Source of the DNA: Oscillospiraceae bacterium
Lineage (GTDB): Bacteria; Bacillota; Clostridia; Oscillospirales; Oscillospiraceae
DNA length: 13,344 nt
Reading direction: 5' to 3'
NCBI GenBank assembly: GCA_902802215.1
Contig: CADCLH010000034.1
Span: 1 to 13,344, forward strand
Shown here: positions 1 through 6,904 of the stretch, one piece after another
Layout of the letters: each line of letters starts with the position of its first letter
Position numbering within the stretch: position 1 is the first letter of the stretch
The notes under the pieces: generated by a model
Told to the model about the DNA's origin: nothing
What the model saw: only the letters and a program-made list of their open reading frames with translations
Database searches by the model: none
Translations under genes and position numbers: made by a program

Positions 1-60
1 GATGCGCGAAGGGGAAGGCCGGCAGGTTCGGCGGAGATTGCGCAGACGGCGGGAATGTGG

Positions 61-90
61 TATAATAACGGCGTTTCCGCCGTTATTATA
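61..90. terminator. Perfect 13-bp stem-loop, possible bidirectional terminator
   Basis: Arms 61-73 and 78-90 are exact reverse complements around the loop TTTC. The stem has a CGGCG/CGCCG core flanked by A/T-rich ends (TATAATAA and TTATTATA), so it could end transcription from either side, for example of a gene left of the window. The U-tract is interrupted, so it is weaker than the terminators at 2644 and 3796. Its left arm also begins with TATAAT preceded by TGG, so a promoter role is an alternative. Confidence 0.45.
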
Positions 91-101
91 GGATTTAAGT
101 C

Positions 102-135
102 GCTTTTCTCGCCGCTTTAGCGGCAACCGAAAAGC
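102..135. repeat. Interrupted inverted repeat upstream of thiI
   Basis: GCTTTTC (102-108) pairs with GAAAAGC (129-135), and inside it GCCGC (111-115) pairs with GCGGC (120-124) around the loop TTTA. The two stems are separated by small internal loops (TC and AACC). It lies between the two AT-rich palindromes. Its role is unknown. Confidence 0.5.
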
Positions 136-140
136 ATGAC

Positions 141-179
141 ATATTATACCATCCGCACCGTGCGCGTATGGTATAATAT
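141..179 (+). promoter_or_regulatory. Candidate thiI promoter inside a palindrome
   Basis: TATAAT at 172-177 preceded by TGG (169-171) is a textbook extended -10 box, 46 nt before the thiI start codon. No good -35 box lies 16-18 nt upstream, as is common for extended -10 promoters. The box forms the right arm (168-179) of a 12-bp exact inverted repeat whose left arm is 141-152. Between the arms, CGCAC and GTGCG (154-158 and 160-164) pair as well. The left arm therefore gives the same extended -10 on the minus strand. The symmetry may be an operator, a cruciform or a divergent promoter pair. The transcription start is inferred. Confidence 0.5.
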
Positions 180-188
180 CCCTATCTC

Positions 189-207
189 CGGGCCGCGGGG
201 CGGCCCG
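189..207 (+). promoter_or_regulatory. GC-rich hairpin just before the thiI ribosome binding site
   Basis: CGGGCCG (189-195) and CGGCCCG (201-207) pair exactly around the loop CGGGG. The hairpin ends 3 nt before the AAAGGAG ribosome binding site (211-217). It would lie in the thiI 5' untranslated region if transcription starts near 184, and could affect ribosome access. No riboswitch family is recognised. Confidence 0.4.
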
Positions 208-223
208 TGCAAAGGAGTTTTCC

Positions 224-1396
224 ATGAACGACATCATCCTCTTAAAGCTCGGGGAGATCATCCTCAAGGGCCTCAACCGCCGCCGCTTCGAGCAGCGCCT
301 TTTGAGCAACATCCGCTGGCGGCTCAGCCGCATCGGCCGCTTCCGGGTCTATCTGCTCCAGTCCACCGTCTACGTCGAGGGTCAGGACCCCGACGAGCTC
401 GACGCCGCCTTCGAGGAGCTGCAAAAGGTCTTCGGCGTCGTCGCCATCTCCCGCGCCAGAGCCTGCGAAAAGGACATCGACGCCATCGCCCGCCTCGCCG
501 TCGAGGCCATGCGCGAGCCCATGCGGCACGCCAAAAGCTTCAAGGTCGAGTCCAAGCGCTCGGACAAGTCCTTCCCCATGACCTCGGTCCAGCTCAGCCA
601 GTACGTCGGCGGCGCGCTCAACGACGCCTATCCCGAAGTCGCCGTCGACGTCCACGACCCCGAGCTCACCGTCCACGTCGAGGTCCGCGACCTCGCCGCC
701 TACGTCCATGCCGCGCCCGTGCCCGGCGCCGGCGGCATGCCGGTCGGCTCCAACGGCGTCGCCGTCACGCTGCTGTCCGGCGGCATCGACTCCCCCGTCT
801 CGAGCTGGATGATCGCCCGCCGCGGCGTGCGCCTCATCCCGGTCCACTTCTTCTCCTTCCCCTATACCTCCGAGCAGGCCAAGGAGAAGGTCGTGGAGCT
901 CGCCCGCCTGCTCGCCCCCTGGTGCGGGCGCATGCGGCTGGAGGTCGTGCCCTTCACCCACATTCAGGAGGAGATCCGCTCCAAGTGCCCCGAGGAGTAC
1001 TTCACCCTCGTCATGCGCCGCTTCATGATGCGCATCGCCGAGCGTATCGCCCTCGACAACGGCGCGAAGGCCATCGTCACCGGCGAAAACCTCGGCCAGG
1101 TGGCCAGCCAGACCATGGAGGCCATGGCCTGCACCCGCGCCGTGACGGGCCTGCCCATCCTCCAGCCGCTCATCGGCATGGACAAGGGCGAGATCGTCGC
1201 GCAGGCCCGAAAGATCGGGACCTTCGACACCTCCATCCTCCCCTACGAGGACTGCTGCACCGTCTTTACCCCGCGCCACCCGCGCACCCATCCCACGCTC
1301 GCGGAGGTCGAGGAGGCCGAAGCCGCCCTCGACGTCGACGCGCTGGTCAACGACGCCGTGCTCGGCGTGGAAAGGATCGTGATCGACTTTGAATAA
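224..1396 (+). CDS. thiI: tRNA 4-thiouridine synthase / tRNA sulfurtransferase ThiI
   Basis: A 390-residue cytoplasmic enzyme that activates uridine 8 of tRNA with ATP and replaces its oxygen with sulfur taken from a cysteine desulfurase persulfide. In many bacteria ThiI also supplies sulfur for thiamine thiazole synthesis. The N-terminal ferredoxin-like and THUMP regions cover roughly residues 1-165. The PP-loop ATP site SGGIDS is at 185-190, and the conserved YEDCC segment is at 341-345, where family members carry the acceptor cysteine. The protein ends soon after, with no C-terminal rhodanese domain, as in the Bacillus-type form rather than the E. coli form. The ATG at 224 follows AAAGGAG (211-217) by 6 nt. 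It overlaps cinA by 8 nt. No desulfurase gene is visible in the window. Confidence 0.96.
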   Translation: MNDIILLKLGEIILKGLNRRRFEQRLLSNIRWRLSRIGRFRVYLLQSTVYVEGQDPDELDAAFEELQKVFGVVAISRARACEKDIDAIARLAVEAMREPMRHAKSFKVESKRSDKSFPMTSVQLSQYVGGALNDAYPEVAVDVHDPELTVHVEVRDLAAYVHAAPVPGAGGMPVGSNGVAVTLLSGGIDSPVSSWMIARRGVRLIPVHFFSFPYTSEQAKEKVVELARLLAPWCGRMRLEVVPFTHIQEEIRSKCPEEYFTLVMRRFMMRIAERIALDNGAKAIVTGENLGQVASQTMEAMACTRAVTGLPILQPLIGMDKGEIVAQARKIGTFDTSILPYEDCCTVFTPRHPRTHPTLAEVEEAEAALDVDALVNDAVLGVERIVIDFE

Positions 1397-2645
1397 AGCC
1401 CCCGAGGCCGAGATCCTCTCGGTCGGGACCGAGCTGCTGCTCGGCCACGTCACCAACACCGACGCGCGCGACGTCTCCGAAATGCTCTCGCGCATCGGGC
1501 TGAACGTCAAATACCACAGCGTCGTCGGGGACAACCCCGAACGCCTGCGCCAGTGCGTCGAGATCGCCCGGGGCCGCGCTGACGTGATCATTACCACCGG
1601 CGGCCTCGGCCCCACCTGCGACGACCTGACCAAGCAGGTGCTCGCCGACTGCTTCGGCCTGAAGCTCGTGCGGAATGAGGAGGTCGAAAAGAGCCTCTAC
1701 GAGTATATCCGCACCGGGCGCGGCCTCACGCCGAACACCCATCAGCAGGCGCTGCTGCCCGAGGGCTGCACCGTGTTCCCCAACTCCTGCGGCACCGCCC
1801 CCGGCTGCGCCTTTGAGAAGGACGGCAAGGTTGTCGTGATGCTGCCCGGTCCGCCCAAGGAGTGCCGCGCCATGTTCGAGCGCTCCGCCCTCCCCTACCT
1901 GCGGCGGCTCAGCGGCGAGGCCATCGTCTCGCACTCGCTCAACATCTTCGGCATCGGGGAGAGCGCCGTCGACGACCTCTTCGCCGACGAGATGAACGCC
2001 ATGACGAACCCCAGCATGGCCCCCTACGCCAAGGAGTGCGACTGCCTGCTGCAAATCACCGCGAAGGCCGAAAACGAGGCGGAGGCCGAGGCCATGATCG
2101 CCCCCGTGCGCGCGCATGTGCTTCAGGTGCTGGGCGAGTATGTCTACGGCGAGGACGTCGACTGCATCGAGGAGGCTGTGATGAAGCTGCTGCGCGAGCA
2201 CGGCAGGACCTTTGCCGCCTGCGAGAGCTGCACCGGCGGCGATATCGCCCGCCGCTTCACCGAGCTGCCCGGCGCGAGCGCCTTCTTCCTCGGCGGGGCC
2301 GTGACCTACACCAACGCGGTCAAGACCGAGCTCGCGGGGGTGCCGGAGGCGCTGCTTGCGGAGAAGACCGCGGTCAGCCGCGAGGTCGCGCAGGCCATGG
2401 CCGAGGGCATACGCGAGCGCCTCGGCGCCGATCTGGGCGTGAGCGTGACGGGACTCGCCGGACCCGACGGCGACGGCGTGCACGAGGTCGGGACCGTGTT
2501 CATCGCCCTCGCCGCCGAGGGGCAAATCTTCGTGCGCGAGACGCACATGGGCAGCACGCGCACGCGCAGCTTTATCCGGCGCATGGCCGGCAACCACGCC
2601 TTTGACATGCTGCGGCGGTACTTAAGCGGCATGCAGGTGGAGTAA
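1389..2645 (+). CDS. cinA: CinA family nicotinamide-nucleotide amidohydrolase
   Basis: A 418-residue two-domain protein of the usual CinA length. The N-terminal molybdopterin-binding-like domain (about 6-170) carries GGLGPTCDD at 71-79 and LPGPPKE at 152-158. The C-terminal PncC-type domain (about 258-415) carries ESCTGG at 279-284 and TGLAGPDG at 354-361. Characterised relatives deamidate nicotinamide mononucleotide in pyridine nucleotide salvage, and some also have ADP-ribose pyrophosphatase activity in the N-domain. The old name, competence-damage inducible, comes from Streptococcus. The start is TTG at 1389, inside the end of thiI: the in-frame TGA at 1380-1382 rules out anything further upstream, and the family N-terminus (AEILSVGTELLLG) begins at once. 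AAAGGA at 1371-1376 is a distant ribosome binding site, so coupling to thiI translation is likely. A strong terminator follows. Confidence 0.95.
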   Translation: MNKAPEAEILSVGTELLLGHVTNTDARDVSEMLSRIGLNVKYHSVVGDNPERLRQCVEIARGRADVIITTGGLGPTCDDLTKQVLADCFGLKLVRNEEVEKSLYEYIRTGRGLTPNTHQQALLPEGCTVFPNSCGTAPGCAFEKDGKVVVMLPGPPKECRAMFERSALPYLRRLSGEAIVSHSLNIFGIGESAVDDLFADEMNAMTNPSMAPYAKECDCLLQITAKAENEAEAEAMIAPVRAHVLQVLGEYVYGEDVDCIEEAVMKLLREHGRTFAACESCTGGDIARRFTELPGASAFFLGGAVTYTNAVKTELAGVPEALLAEKTAVSREVAQAMAEGIRERLGADLGVSVTGLAGPDGDGVHEVGTVFIALAAEGQIFVRETHMGSTRTRSFIRRMAGNHAFDMLRRYLSGMQVE

Positions 2646-2682
2646 CAAAAACGGAGCGTCCGGCGGACGCTCCGTTTTTGTT
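2644..2682. terminator. Bidirectional terminator between cinA and the XRE-membrane gene
   Basis: Arms 2644-2661 and 2665-2682 pair perfectly over 18 bp around the loop GGC. The stem carries a five-A tract on the left and a five-T tract on the right, so it reads as a rho-independent terminator on both strands. It ends the thiI-cinA unit (its first two bases are the end of the cinA stop codon) and, on the minus strand, the XRE-membrane gene whose stop is at 2693. Confidence 0.93.
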
Positions 2683-2692
2683 GTGAGAGGCT

Positions 2693-3685
2693 TTACTGTT
2701 CCTTTTTGCGCAGGGTCCTGATGACGCCGAAGGCGATGGCGTAGCCGATGGCCGCCACCGGCCAGATGATCCAGCTGACGTCCCAGCGCCGGGTCAGGAA
2801 GCTGACCAGAAGGAAGATCGCCGTCACGGCGAGCCAGTAGATCCCGGCGAAGGGGCCGAACGCTTTGGACTGCTCCTTCTCGGCGCGGCTGTAGCCGCCC
2901 TCCTCGAGCAGGGTCTTAAACCCGCCCATGACCATGGCGGAGCGCACGATGAGCATCACGCCGACGCCGATCATCGCCAGCAGCGCGGCGGAAGCCGCGA
3001 CCATTGGCGCCTCCGCGTCCTCGCCGAAGGCGAAGAGGGCGACGAAGATGGGCAGCACGCACAGCACGCACAGCACGATCCCCAGCGTCAGCTGAAGGGC
3101 AAAGCTCGGGTGGAAGCGCTCGCGGCGCTCCTTGACCATGCCGTCCACACCGTAGAGCGTGTCGATGGGCTCCTCGCGCAGCCACGCAAAGCGCCTGCCG
3201 CGGATGCCGCTGATGACAAACAGGGCCACCGCCGCGCCGATCATCAGAAACAGCAGCGAGCAGGAGATCGCGGCCGCCTGGGCCTCATTGAGGCCGAGTG
3301 CGGCGTACTTCTCCATGGCGAGGAGCAGCAGCACCGGGATCGGGCAGAGGATGCACAGCAGCACGCCCAGAGATACGCGCTTCGCGTTCTCCTCGCGCAC
3401 GGCCAGAAAGGCGTTGGCGTCCTCCATCGTCACGGGGCGGGCATCGCCGCCCGGAGCGGACGCGCTCTCGGCCGGGACCGGGGCGTCCATGTCGTCCTTC
3501 AAAAGGTAGTCGGTGCTCACGCCGAACAGCTCCGCCATGCGGATCACGCGCGAGAGGTCCGGGACGGACTGCGCGCTCTCCCATTTGGAGATGGCCTGAC
3601 GGCTGACGTCCAGCTTCTCCGCGAGCTCCTCCTGCGACCAGCCGTTCTTCTTTCTGAGGTCGATGATCTTGTCTGCCAGTATCAT
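2693..3685 (-). CDS. XRE-type helix-turn-helix protein with six predicted membrane helices
   Basis: A 330-residue protein of unknown specific function. Residues 4-58 form a Cro/C1-type helix-turn-helix with the typical SQEELAEKLDVSRQAISKWE motif. A polar linker (about 62-103) follows, then hydrophobic segments near 104-123, 137-160, 197-219, 226-248, 280-297 and 304-323, ending in a basic tail. This layout suggests a membrane-tethered transcription regulator, common in Clostridia, whose signal and targets cannot be read here. The ATG at 3685 is chosen because AAAGGAG lies 9 nt before it. A start at 3724 would add 13 residues, but would overlap that ribosome binding site and the proposed -10 box. 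The gene stands alone between two terminators. Confidence 0.85.
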   Translation of the reverse strand: MILADKIIDLRKKNGWSQEELAEKLDVSRQAISKWESAQSVPDLSRVIRMAELFGVSTDYLLKDDMDAPVPAESASAPGGDARPVTMEDANAFLAVREENAKRVSLGVLLCILCPIPVLLLLAMEKYAALGLNEAQAAAISCSLLFLMIGAAVALFVISGIRGRRFAWLREEPIDTLYGVDGMVKERRERFHPSFALQLTLGIVLCVLCVLPIFVALFAFGEDAEAPMVAASAALLAMIGVGVMLIVRSAMVMGGFKTLLEEGGYSRAEKEQSKAFGPFAGIYWLAVTAIFLLVSFLTRRWDVSWIIWPVAAIGYAIAFGVIRTLRKKEQ

Positions 3686-3722
3686 GGGTGTTCTCTCCTT
3701 TTCCTGTTGTTTGGATGGCTCC

Positions 3723-3728
3723 ACTATA
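3723..3728 (-). promoter_or_regulatory. Candidate -10 box for the XRE-membrane gene
   Basis: On the minus strand TATAGT (five of six consensus bases) lies 37 nt before the chosen ATG at 3685. The -35 position 17 nt upstream reads TGGCAT, a weak match. A nearly perfect inverted repeat (3736-3745 with 3773-3783) flanks the -35 area and could be an operator for self-regulation, which is inference. The gene sits just beyond the ribosomal operon terminator, so it needs its own promoter. Confidence 0.4.
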
Positions 3729-3795
3729 CAGGCTGCCGCCGTTGCATGCCAGCAGCTTTGGCTGGAAACTGCGCAACCGGCGGTAGAATTTTCCG

Positions 3796-3832
3796 AAAAA
3801 ATGGCTCAAAGCTTGCGCTTTGAGCCATTTTT
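3796..3832 (-). terminator. Terminator of the ribosomal protein operon
   Basis: ATGGCTCAAAGC (3801-3812) and its exact complement (3817-3828) form a 12-bp stem with a four-base loop. On the minus strand it ends in a run of T and begins 12 nt past the rplQ stop codon. The A and T tracts are symmetric, so it could also act on the plus strand, but nothing obvious runs into it from that side. Confidence 0.93.
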
Positions 3833-3843
3833 CTCGTTTCGGA

Positions 3844-4185
3844 TCACACGAGCTCGATCACGGCCACCTCGGCGGCGTCGCCGCGGCGGGTGCCGACGCG
3901 GGTGATGCGGGTGTAGCCGCCGCTGCGGTCGGCATACTTGGGGGCCAGCTCGTCAAAGACCTTCTTGGCCACGTCCTCGCGCGTGATGAAGGCCAGAGCC
4001 TGCCGGTAGTTGGCAAGGCCGCCCTCTTTGCCGAGGCTTATCATCTTCTCGGCCAGGGGCGCGATCTCCTTGCAGCGGGTCACGGTCGTCTCCATGCGGC
4101 CGGCGGCCAGGAAATCGGTCACCTGCTGGCGGAGCATCGCCATGCGCTGGGAAGTCGTCTTGCCGAGCTTTCTGGTTCCAGGCAT
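3844..4185 (-). CDS. rplQ: 50S ribosomal protein L17
   Basis: A 113-residue large-subunit protein. It opens with the family N-terminus MPGTRKLGKTTSQR and contains the conserved core ANYRQALAFITRED (58-71) and the closing YTRITRVGTRRGDAAEVAVIEL. L17 lies near the peptide exit tunnel in known ribosomes. The ATG follows AGGAGG by 10 nt, and that site overlaps the end of the rpoA stop codon region (17 nt gap), so translation may be coupled. This is the last gene of the operon. In many Clostridia the ecfA1-ecfA2-ecfT transporter genes come next; here a terminator does. Confidence 0.97.
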   Translation of the reverse strand: MPGTRKLGKTTSQRMAMLRQQVTDFLAAGRMETTVTRCKEIAPLAEKMISLGKEGGLANYRQALAFITREDVAKKVFDELAPKYADRSGGYTRITRVGTRRGDAAEVAVIELV

Positions 4186-4202
4186 AATTGCAGTTCCTCC
4201 TA

Positions 4203-5156
4203 TTACTGGTTGTTGTCGTCGCTGGCGAGAGACAGGCCCATCATCGTGAGCTTGTGCTCGACCTCCTCCAGGGACTTGCGGCCAAGGTTGCGGACCTTGA
4301 TCATCTCGTCCTGGGTCTTGCTCACCAGATCCTCAACCGTGTTGATGTTCGCACGCTTGAGGCAGTTGAAGCTCCTCACGGACAGATCCAGCTCTTCGAT
4401 GGTCATCTTGAGCATGGTGTCCGGCTCCTTCTCGACCTTCTCGACCACGGTGGACGCGCCGCCGAGGCTGTCAGAGAGATTCGTGAAGAGCGTGAAGTGG
4501 TCGCAGAGGATCTTTGCGCCGAGGCTGACCGCATCGCGGGAGGTCATGGTCTTGTCCGTCCAGACCTCGATGGTCAGCTTGTCAAAGTCCGTCTGGTTGC
4601 CGACACGGGTGTTCTCCACCGTGTAGTTGACCTTGAGCACCGGGGTGAAAATGGAGTCCACCGGAATGGTGCCGATGGGCATCTGCGGGTCCTTGTTGCG
4701 GTCCGCCGGGACATAGCCGCGGCCGTGGTCGAGGACCAGCTCCATGTTCAGGGCGCCGTCCGGGCCGAGCGTCGCGATCGGCTGCTCGGGGTTGAGGATC
4801 TCCACCTCGGCGTCGGGCTTGATGTCGCCCGCGGTGACCAGACCCTCGCCGGAGGCCTCGATGTAGACGGTCTTGGGACCGGCGGAGTGCAGACGCGCGA
4901 TGATGCTCTTGACGTTGAGCACGATCTCGGTCACGTCCTCCTTCACGCCGGGGATGGTGGAAAACTCATGCTGAACACCGGCGATGCGGATGCTCGTGCA
5001 CGCAATGCCGGGGAGAGACGAGAGAAGTACCCTGCGGAGAGAGTTGCCAAGCGTCGTACCGTAGCCGCGCTCCAGAGGCTCGATGATATACTTGCCGTAG
5101 GAGCTGTCCGCCGGAGTCTCAATACACTCGATGCGCGGCTTCTTGATTTCAATCAT
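4203..5156 (-). CDS. rpoA: DNA-directed RNA polymerase subunit alpha
   Basis: A 317-residue subunit that nucleates RNA polymerase assembly and contacts promoter DNA and activators. The N-terminal domain (about 1-230) has the dimerisation and assembly motif [17 protein letters not shown] at 29-45. The C-terminal domain (about 250-312) has [14 protein letters not shown], in which R261, N264 and C265 match the E. coli residues R265, N268 and C269 that bind UP elements, and the helix-hairpin-helix [10 protein letters not shown]. The length is normal. The ribosome binding site GGAGGG is 12 nt before the ATG, a long spacing. The 83-nt gap to rpsD upstream is larger than most in this operon, and I found no convincing promoter in it. 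Confidence 0.98.
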   Translation of the reverse strand: MIEIKKPRIECIETPADSSYGKYIIEPLERGYGTTLGNSLRRVLLSSLPGIACTSIRIAGVQHEFSTIPGVKEDVTEIVLNVKSIIARLHSAGPKTVYIEASGEGLVTAGDIKPDAEVEILNPEQPIATLGPDGALNMELVLDHGRGYVPADRNKDPQMPIGTIPVDSIFTPVLKVNYTVENTRVGNQTDFDKLTIEVWTDKTMTSRDAVSLGAKILCDHFTLFTNLSDSLGGASTVVEKVEKEPDTMLKMTIEELDLSVRSFNCLKRANINTVEDLVSKTQDEMIKVRNLGRKSLEEVEHKLTMMGLSLASDDNNQ

Positions 5157-5239
5157 AAAAGTATTGTACCCTCCTTATAAGATTGCGCCTTTTCAGGGCA
5201 GTTGCGGTGATTCAGCTTACCAATTTGAGGGTTCCGGTA

Positions 5240-5833
5240 TTACTTAGAGTACAACTCGACGATGAGGCGCTCTTCGACGGGCAGATCAATGTCTTCTCTG
5301 GTCGGAACTGCGACAACTTTGCCAATCATGTTGTTCTCGTCAAACTCCAGCCACCTCGGGACAACGTGGTAGATCTCGAGGTTCTGCTTGAAGCGCTCGA
5401 TGCTGCGGCTGGAATCCTTCAGCGCGACGACCATGCCGGGCTTCACCTGATAGCTGGGGATGTTGACCTTCTTGCCGTTGACGGTGAAGTGGCCGTGGTT
5501 GACCATCTGACGGGCCTCGCGGCGGGTCGCCGCGTAGCCGAGACGGTACACCACGTTGTCCAGGCGGGACTCGAGCTGGATGAGGAGGTTCTCGCCGGCC
5601 TTGCCGGGCATGCGGACGGCCTTCTCATAGTAGCCGCGGAACTGCTTCTCCAGAACGCCGTAGACGAACTTGACCTTCTGCTTCTCCTGAAGCTGGAGGG
5701 CATACTCGCTCTTCTTGCGGCGGGTCTGGGTGTTGGTGTTGCGGGTGGTGGTCTTCTTCGCATAGCCCATGGTGGCGGGGCTGATGCCAAGGGACTTGGC
5801 ATGCTTCGCAATGGGCTCTCTGTTCTTAGCCAT
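5240..5833 (-). CDS. rpsD: 30S ribosomal protein S4, zinc-free form
   Basis: A 197-residue primary 16S rRNA-binding protein needed for early 30S assembly and decoding accuracy. The N-terminal part (about 1-85) lacks the four zinc-binding cysteines of the C+ form; indeed the protein has no cysteine. The S4 RNA-binding domain follows (about 88-150), with [20 protein letters not shown]. In many bacteria S4 represses its own operon, which in Firmicutes is often a separate site. Here the gene lies between rpsK and rpoA, the usual place in Clostridia. GGGAGGA lies about 10 nt before the ATG. Confidence 0.97.
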   Translation of the reverse strand: MAKNREPIAKHAKSLGISPATMGYAKKTTTRNTNTQTRRKKSEYALQLQEKQKVKFVYGVLEKQFRGYYEKAVRMPGKAGENLLIQLESRLDNVVYRLGYAATRREARQMVNHGHFTVNGKKVNIPSYQVKPGMVVALKDSSRSIERFKQNLEIYHVVPRWLEFDENNMIGKVVAVPTREDIDLPVEERLIVELYSK

Positions 5834-5853
5834 AACAGTCTATCCTCCCTTTC

Positions 5854-6249
5854 TTATACACGACGACGTTTCGGAGGACGGCAGCCATTGTGGGGAATGG
5901 GGGTGACATCCTTGATCATCGTCACTTCGAGACCGGCGGTCTGCAGGGCGCGGATGGCGGCCTCACGGCCCGAACCGGGACCCTTGACAAAGACCTCGAC
6001 GGTCTTCAGGCCGTGCTCCATCGCCGCGCGGGCGGCGGTCTCAGCAGCGGTCTGAGCGGCAAAGGGGGTAGACTTCTTGCTTCCGCGGAAGCCCAGGCCG
6101 CCGGCGGACGCCCAGGAGATCGCGTTGCCCTGGGTATCGGTCACGGTGACCATGGTGTTATTGAAGGAAGAGCTGATATGAACCTGGCCCTTTTCAATGT
6201 TCTTGCGCTCTCTGCGGCGCGTTCTGACTTTCTTCTTCGGTGCTGCCAT
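5854..6249 (-). CDS. rpsK: 30S ribosomal protein S11
   Basis: A 131-residue protein of the 30S platform, near the mRNA exit where the Shine-Dalgarno helix forms. A basic N-terminal tail (about 1-16) precedes the family signatures [15 protein letters not shown] (24-38) and [13 protein letters not shown], and the C-terminus ends in the usual [13 protein letters not shown]. The ribosome binding site AAGGAGG lies in the 15-nt gap after rpsM. The 20-nt gap to rpsD fits co-translation. Confidence 0.98.
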   Translation of the reverse strand: MAAPKKKVRTRRRERKNIEKGQVHISSSFNNTMVTVTDTQGNAISWASAGGLGFRGSKKSTPFAAQTAAETAARAAMEHGLKTVEVFVKGPGSGREAAIRALQTAGLEVTMIKDVTPIPHNGCRPPKRRRV

Positions 6250-6264
6250 GATCCATATCCCTCC

Positions 6265-6633
6265 TTACTTCTTCTTGTTCGCGATGGTGCGTTTCGGGCC
6301 CTTGCGGGTGCGCGCGTTGGTCTTGGAGCGCTGGCCGCGCACGGGCAGGCCGCGGCGGTGACGCATGCCGCGGTAGCAGCCGATCTCAGTCAGGCGCTTG
6401 ATGTCAAGCGCGGTCTGACGGCGAAGGTCGCCCTCGACGATGAAGTTGTGGTCGATGCACTCACGCAGCTTGGACTCTTCCTCGTCGGTCAGATCCTTCA
6501 CGCGGGTGTCGGGGTTGATCCCGGTCATCTCCAGAATTTTGTTCGCGCTGGTTCTGCCGATTCCATAGACGTAGGTGAGTCCGATCTCGATTCTCTTGTC
6601 CTTGGGCAGGTCAACGCCGGCTATACGTGCCAT
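6265..6633 (-). CDS. rpsM: 30S ribosomal protein S13
   Basis: A 122-residue protein of the 30S head that contacts the 50S subunit and the P-site tRNA. It begins [21 protein letters not shown], has the helix-hairpin-helix-like segment [12 protein letters not shown] (23-34) and the arginine-rich [22 protein letters not shown], and ends in a basic tail. The ribosome binding site is GAAAGGAT, 9-10 nt before the ATG and slightly weaker than its neighbours. Unusually, 271 nt of repeat-rich DNA separate it from rpmJ upstream. Confidence 0.97.
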   Translation of the reverse strand: MARIAGVDLPKDKRIEIGLTYVYGIGRTSANKILEMTGINPDTRVKDLTDEEESKLRECIDHNFIVEGDLRRQTALDIKRLTEIGCYRGMRHRRGLPVRGQRSKTNARTRKGPKRTIANKKK

Positions 6634-6692
6634 ACTTTTTAATCATCCTTTCAGATTTTTTGCCGCATGTTCAGACGCGGGGCTTATTCCCG

Positions 6693-6892
6693 CCGGAGGG
6701 AGCCTCCGTGTCTATGCGGGATTTGATGAGTTTATGCGGGACTTGCGCGCGGGCAGTCTTACGAGCAACTCGTTCCGCATCTCCCGTATCTTTCAAATTC
6801 AAAGCGTACGCTTTGAATTTGGGAGGAAAACGGAAGGAGCGGATGGGAAGCTTTTTCGGCTCTTCGGAACCGAAGAAGCGTACCGGAGCGAG
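6693..6892 (-). repeat. Structured intergenic repeat, copy A
   Basis: Read on the minus strand, this stretch aligns by eye with 12614-12831 read on the plus strand. Shared blocks in order are CTCGCTCC, CGCTT, CGGTT, AAAGCT, CATCCGCTCC, a hairpin with outer arms CAAA and TTTG, ACGGG, TGCGGAA, TCCCGCA and GCTCCCTCCGG. Two hairpins stand out: TTCGG/CCGAA (6855-6859 with 6870-6874) and the palindrome at 6794-6821. The same hairpins occur in copy B with different bases. The end points are where the match fades, so the true borders may lie further out. Confidence 0.65.
6794..6821. repeat. Perfect 28-bp palindrome
   Basis: The 28 bases are identical to their own reverse complement, with GTAC at the centre. 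The palindrome runs from CAAATTC to GAATTTG and forms the apical stem of structured repeat copy A. CTCCC (6781-6785) and GGGAG (6821-6825) could extend pairing outward across a short gap. There is no clear U-tract on the minus strand, so it is not a standard terminator for the ribosomal operon. Confidence 0.85.
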
Positions 6893-6904
6893 TTTCGTTT
6901 GACG

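Larger units (their letters stand above)
1..223. other. Region upstream of thiI, no supportable gene
   Basis: No open reading frame here can be assigned. All three forward frames close by base 120, so the first 60 bases could hold the end of an upstream gene, but the short translations match nothing I recognise. The rest is dominated by inverted repeats at 61-90, 102-135, 141-179 and 189-207, followed by the thiI ribosome binding site. The motif TGGTATAAT, an extended -10 box, occurs on the plus strand at 58-66 and 169-177 and on the minus strand at 143-151. Confidence 0.6.
6634..6904. other. Gap between rpmJ and rpsM filled by a structured repeat
   Basis: These 271 nt interrupt an otherwise compact operon. 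They hold the structured element at 6693-6892, including a perfect 28-bp palindrome, and the rpsM ribosome binding site near the left end. Open frames across the gap on both strands do not resemble proteins. I found neither a convincing promoter nor a U-tract terminator on the minus strand, so transcription probably reads through. Confidence 0.7.

Noticed and set aside
1..65. Possible C-terminus of an upstream gene at the left edge
   Set aside because: Short open readings exist in all forward frames, but none matches a family I can name and the stretch is too short to judge.
242..2597. Long minus-strand frames opposite thiI and cinA
   Set aside because: They are typical antisense frames of GC-rich coding DNA, biased to alanine, glycine and aspartate, with no family resemblance.
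3686..3724. Longer start for the XRE-membrane gene at 3724
   Set aside because: The extra 13 residues would be encoded by the ribosome binding site and the region next to the probable promoter, and they precede the normal start of the helix-turn-helix domain.
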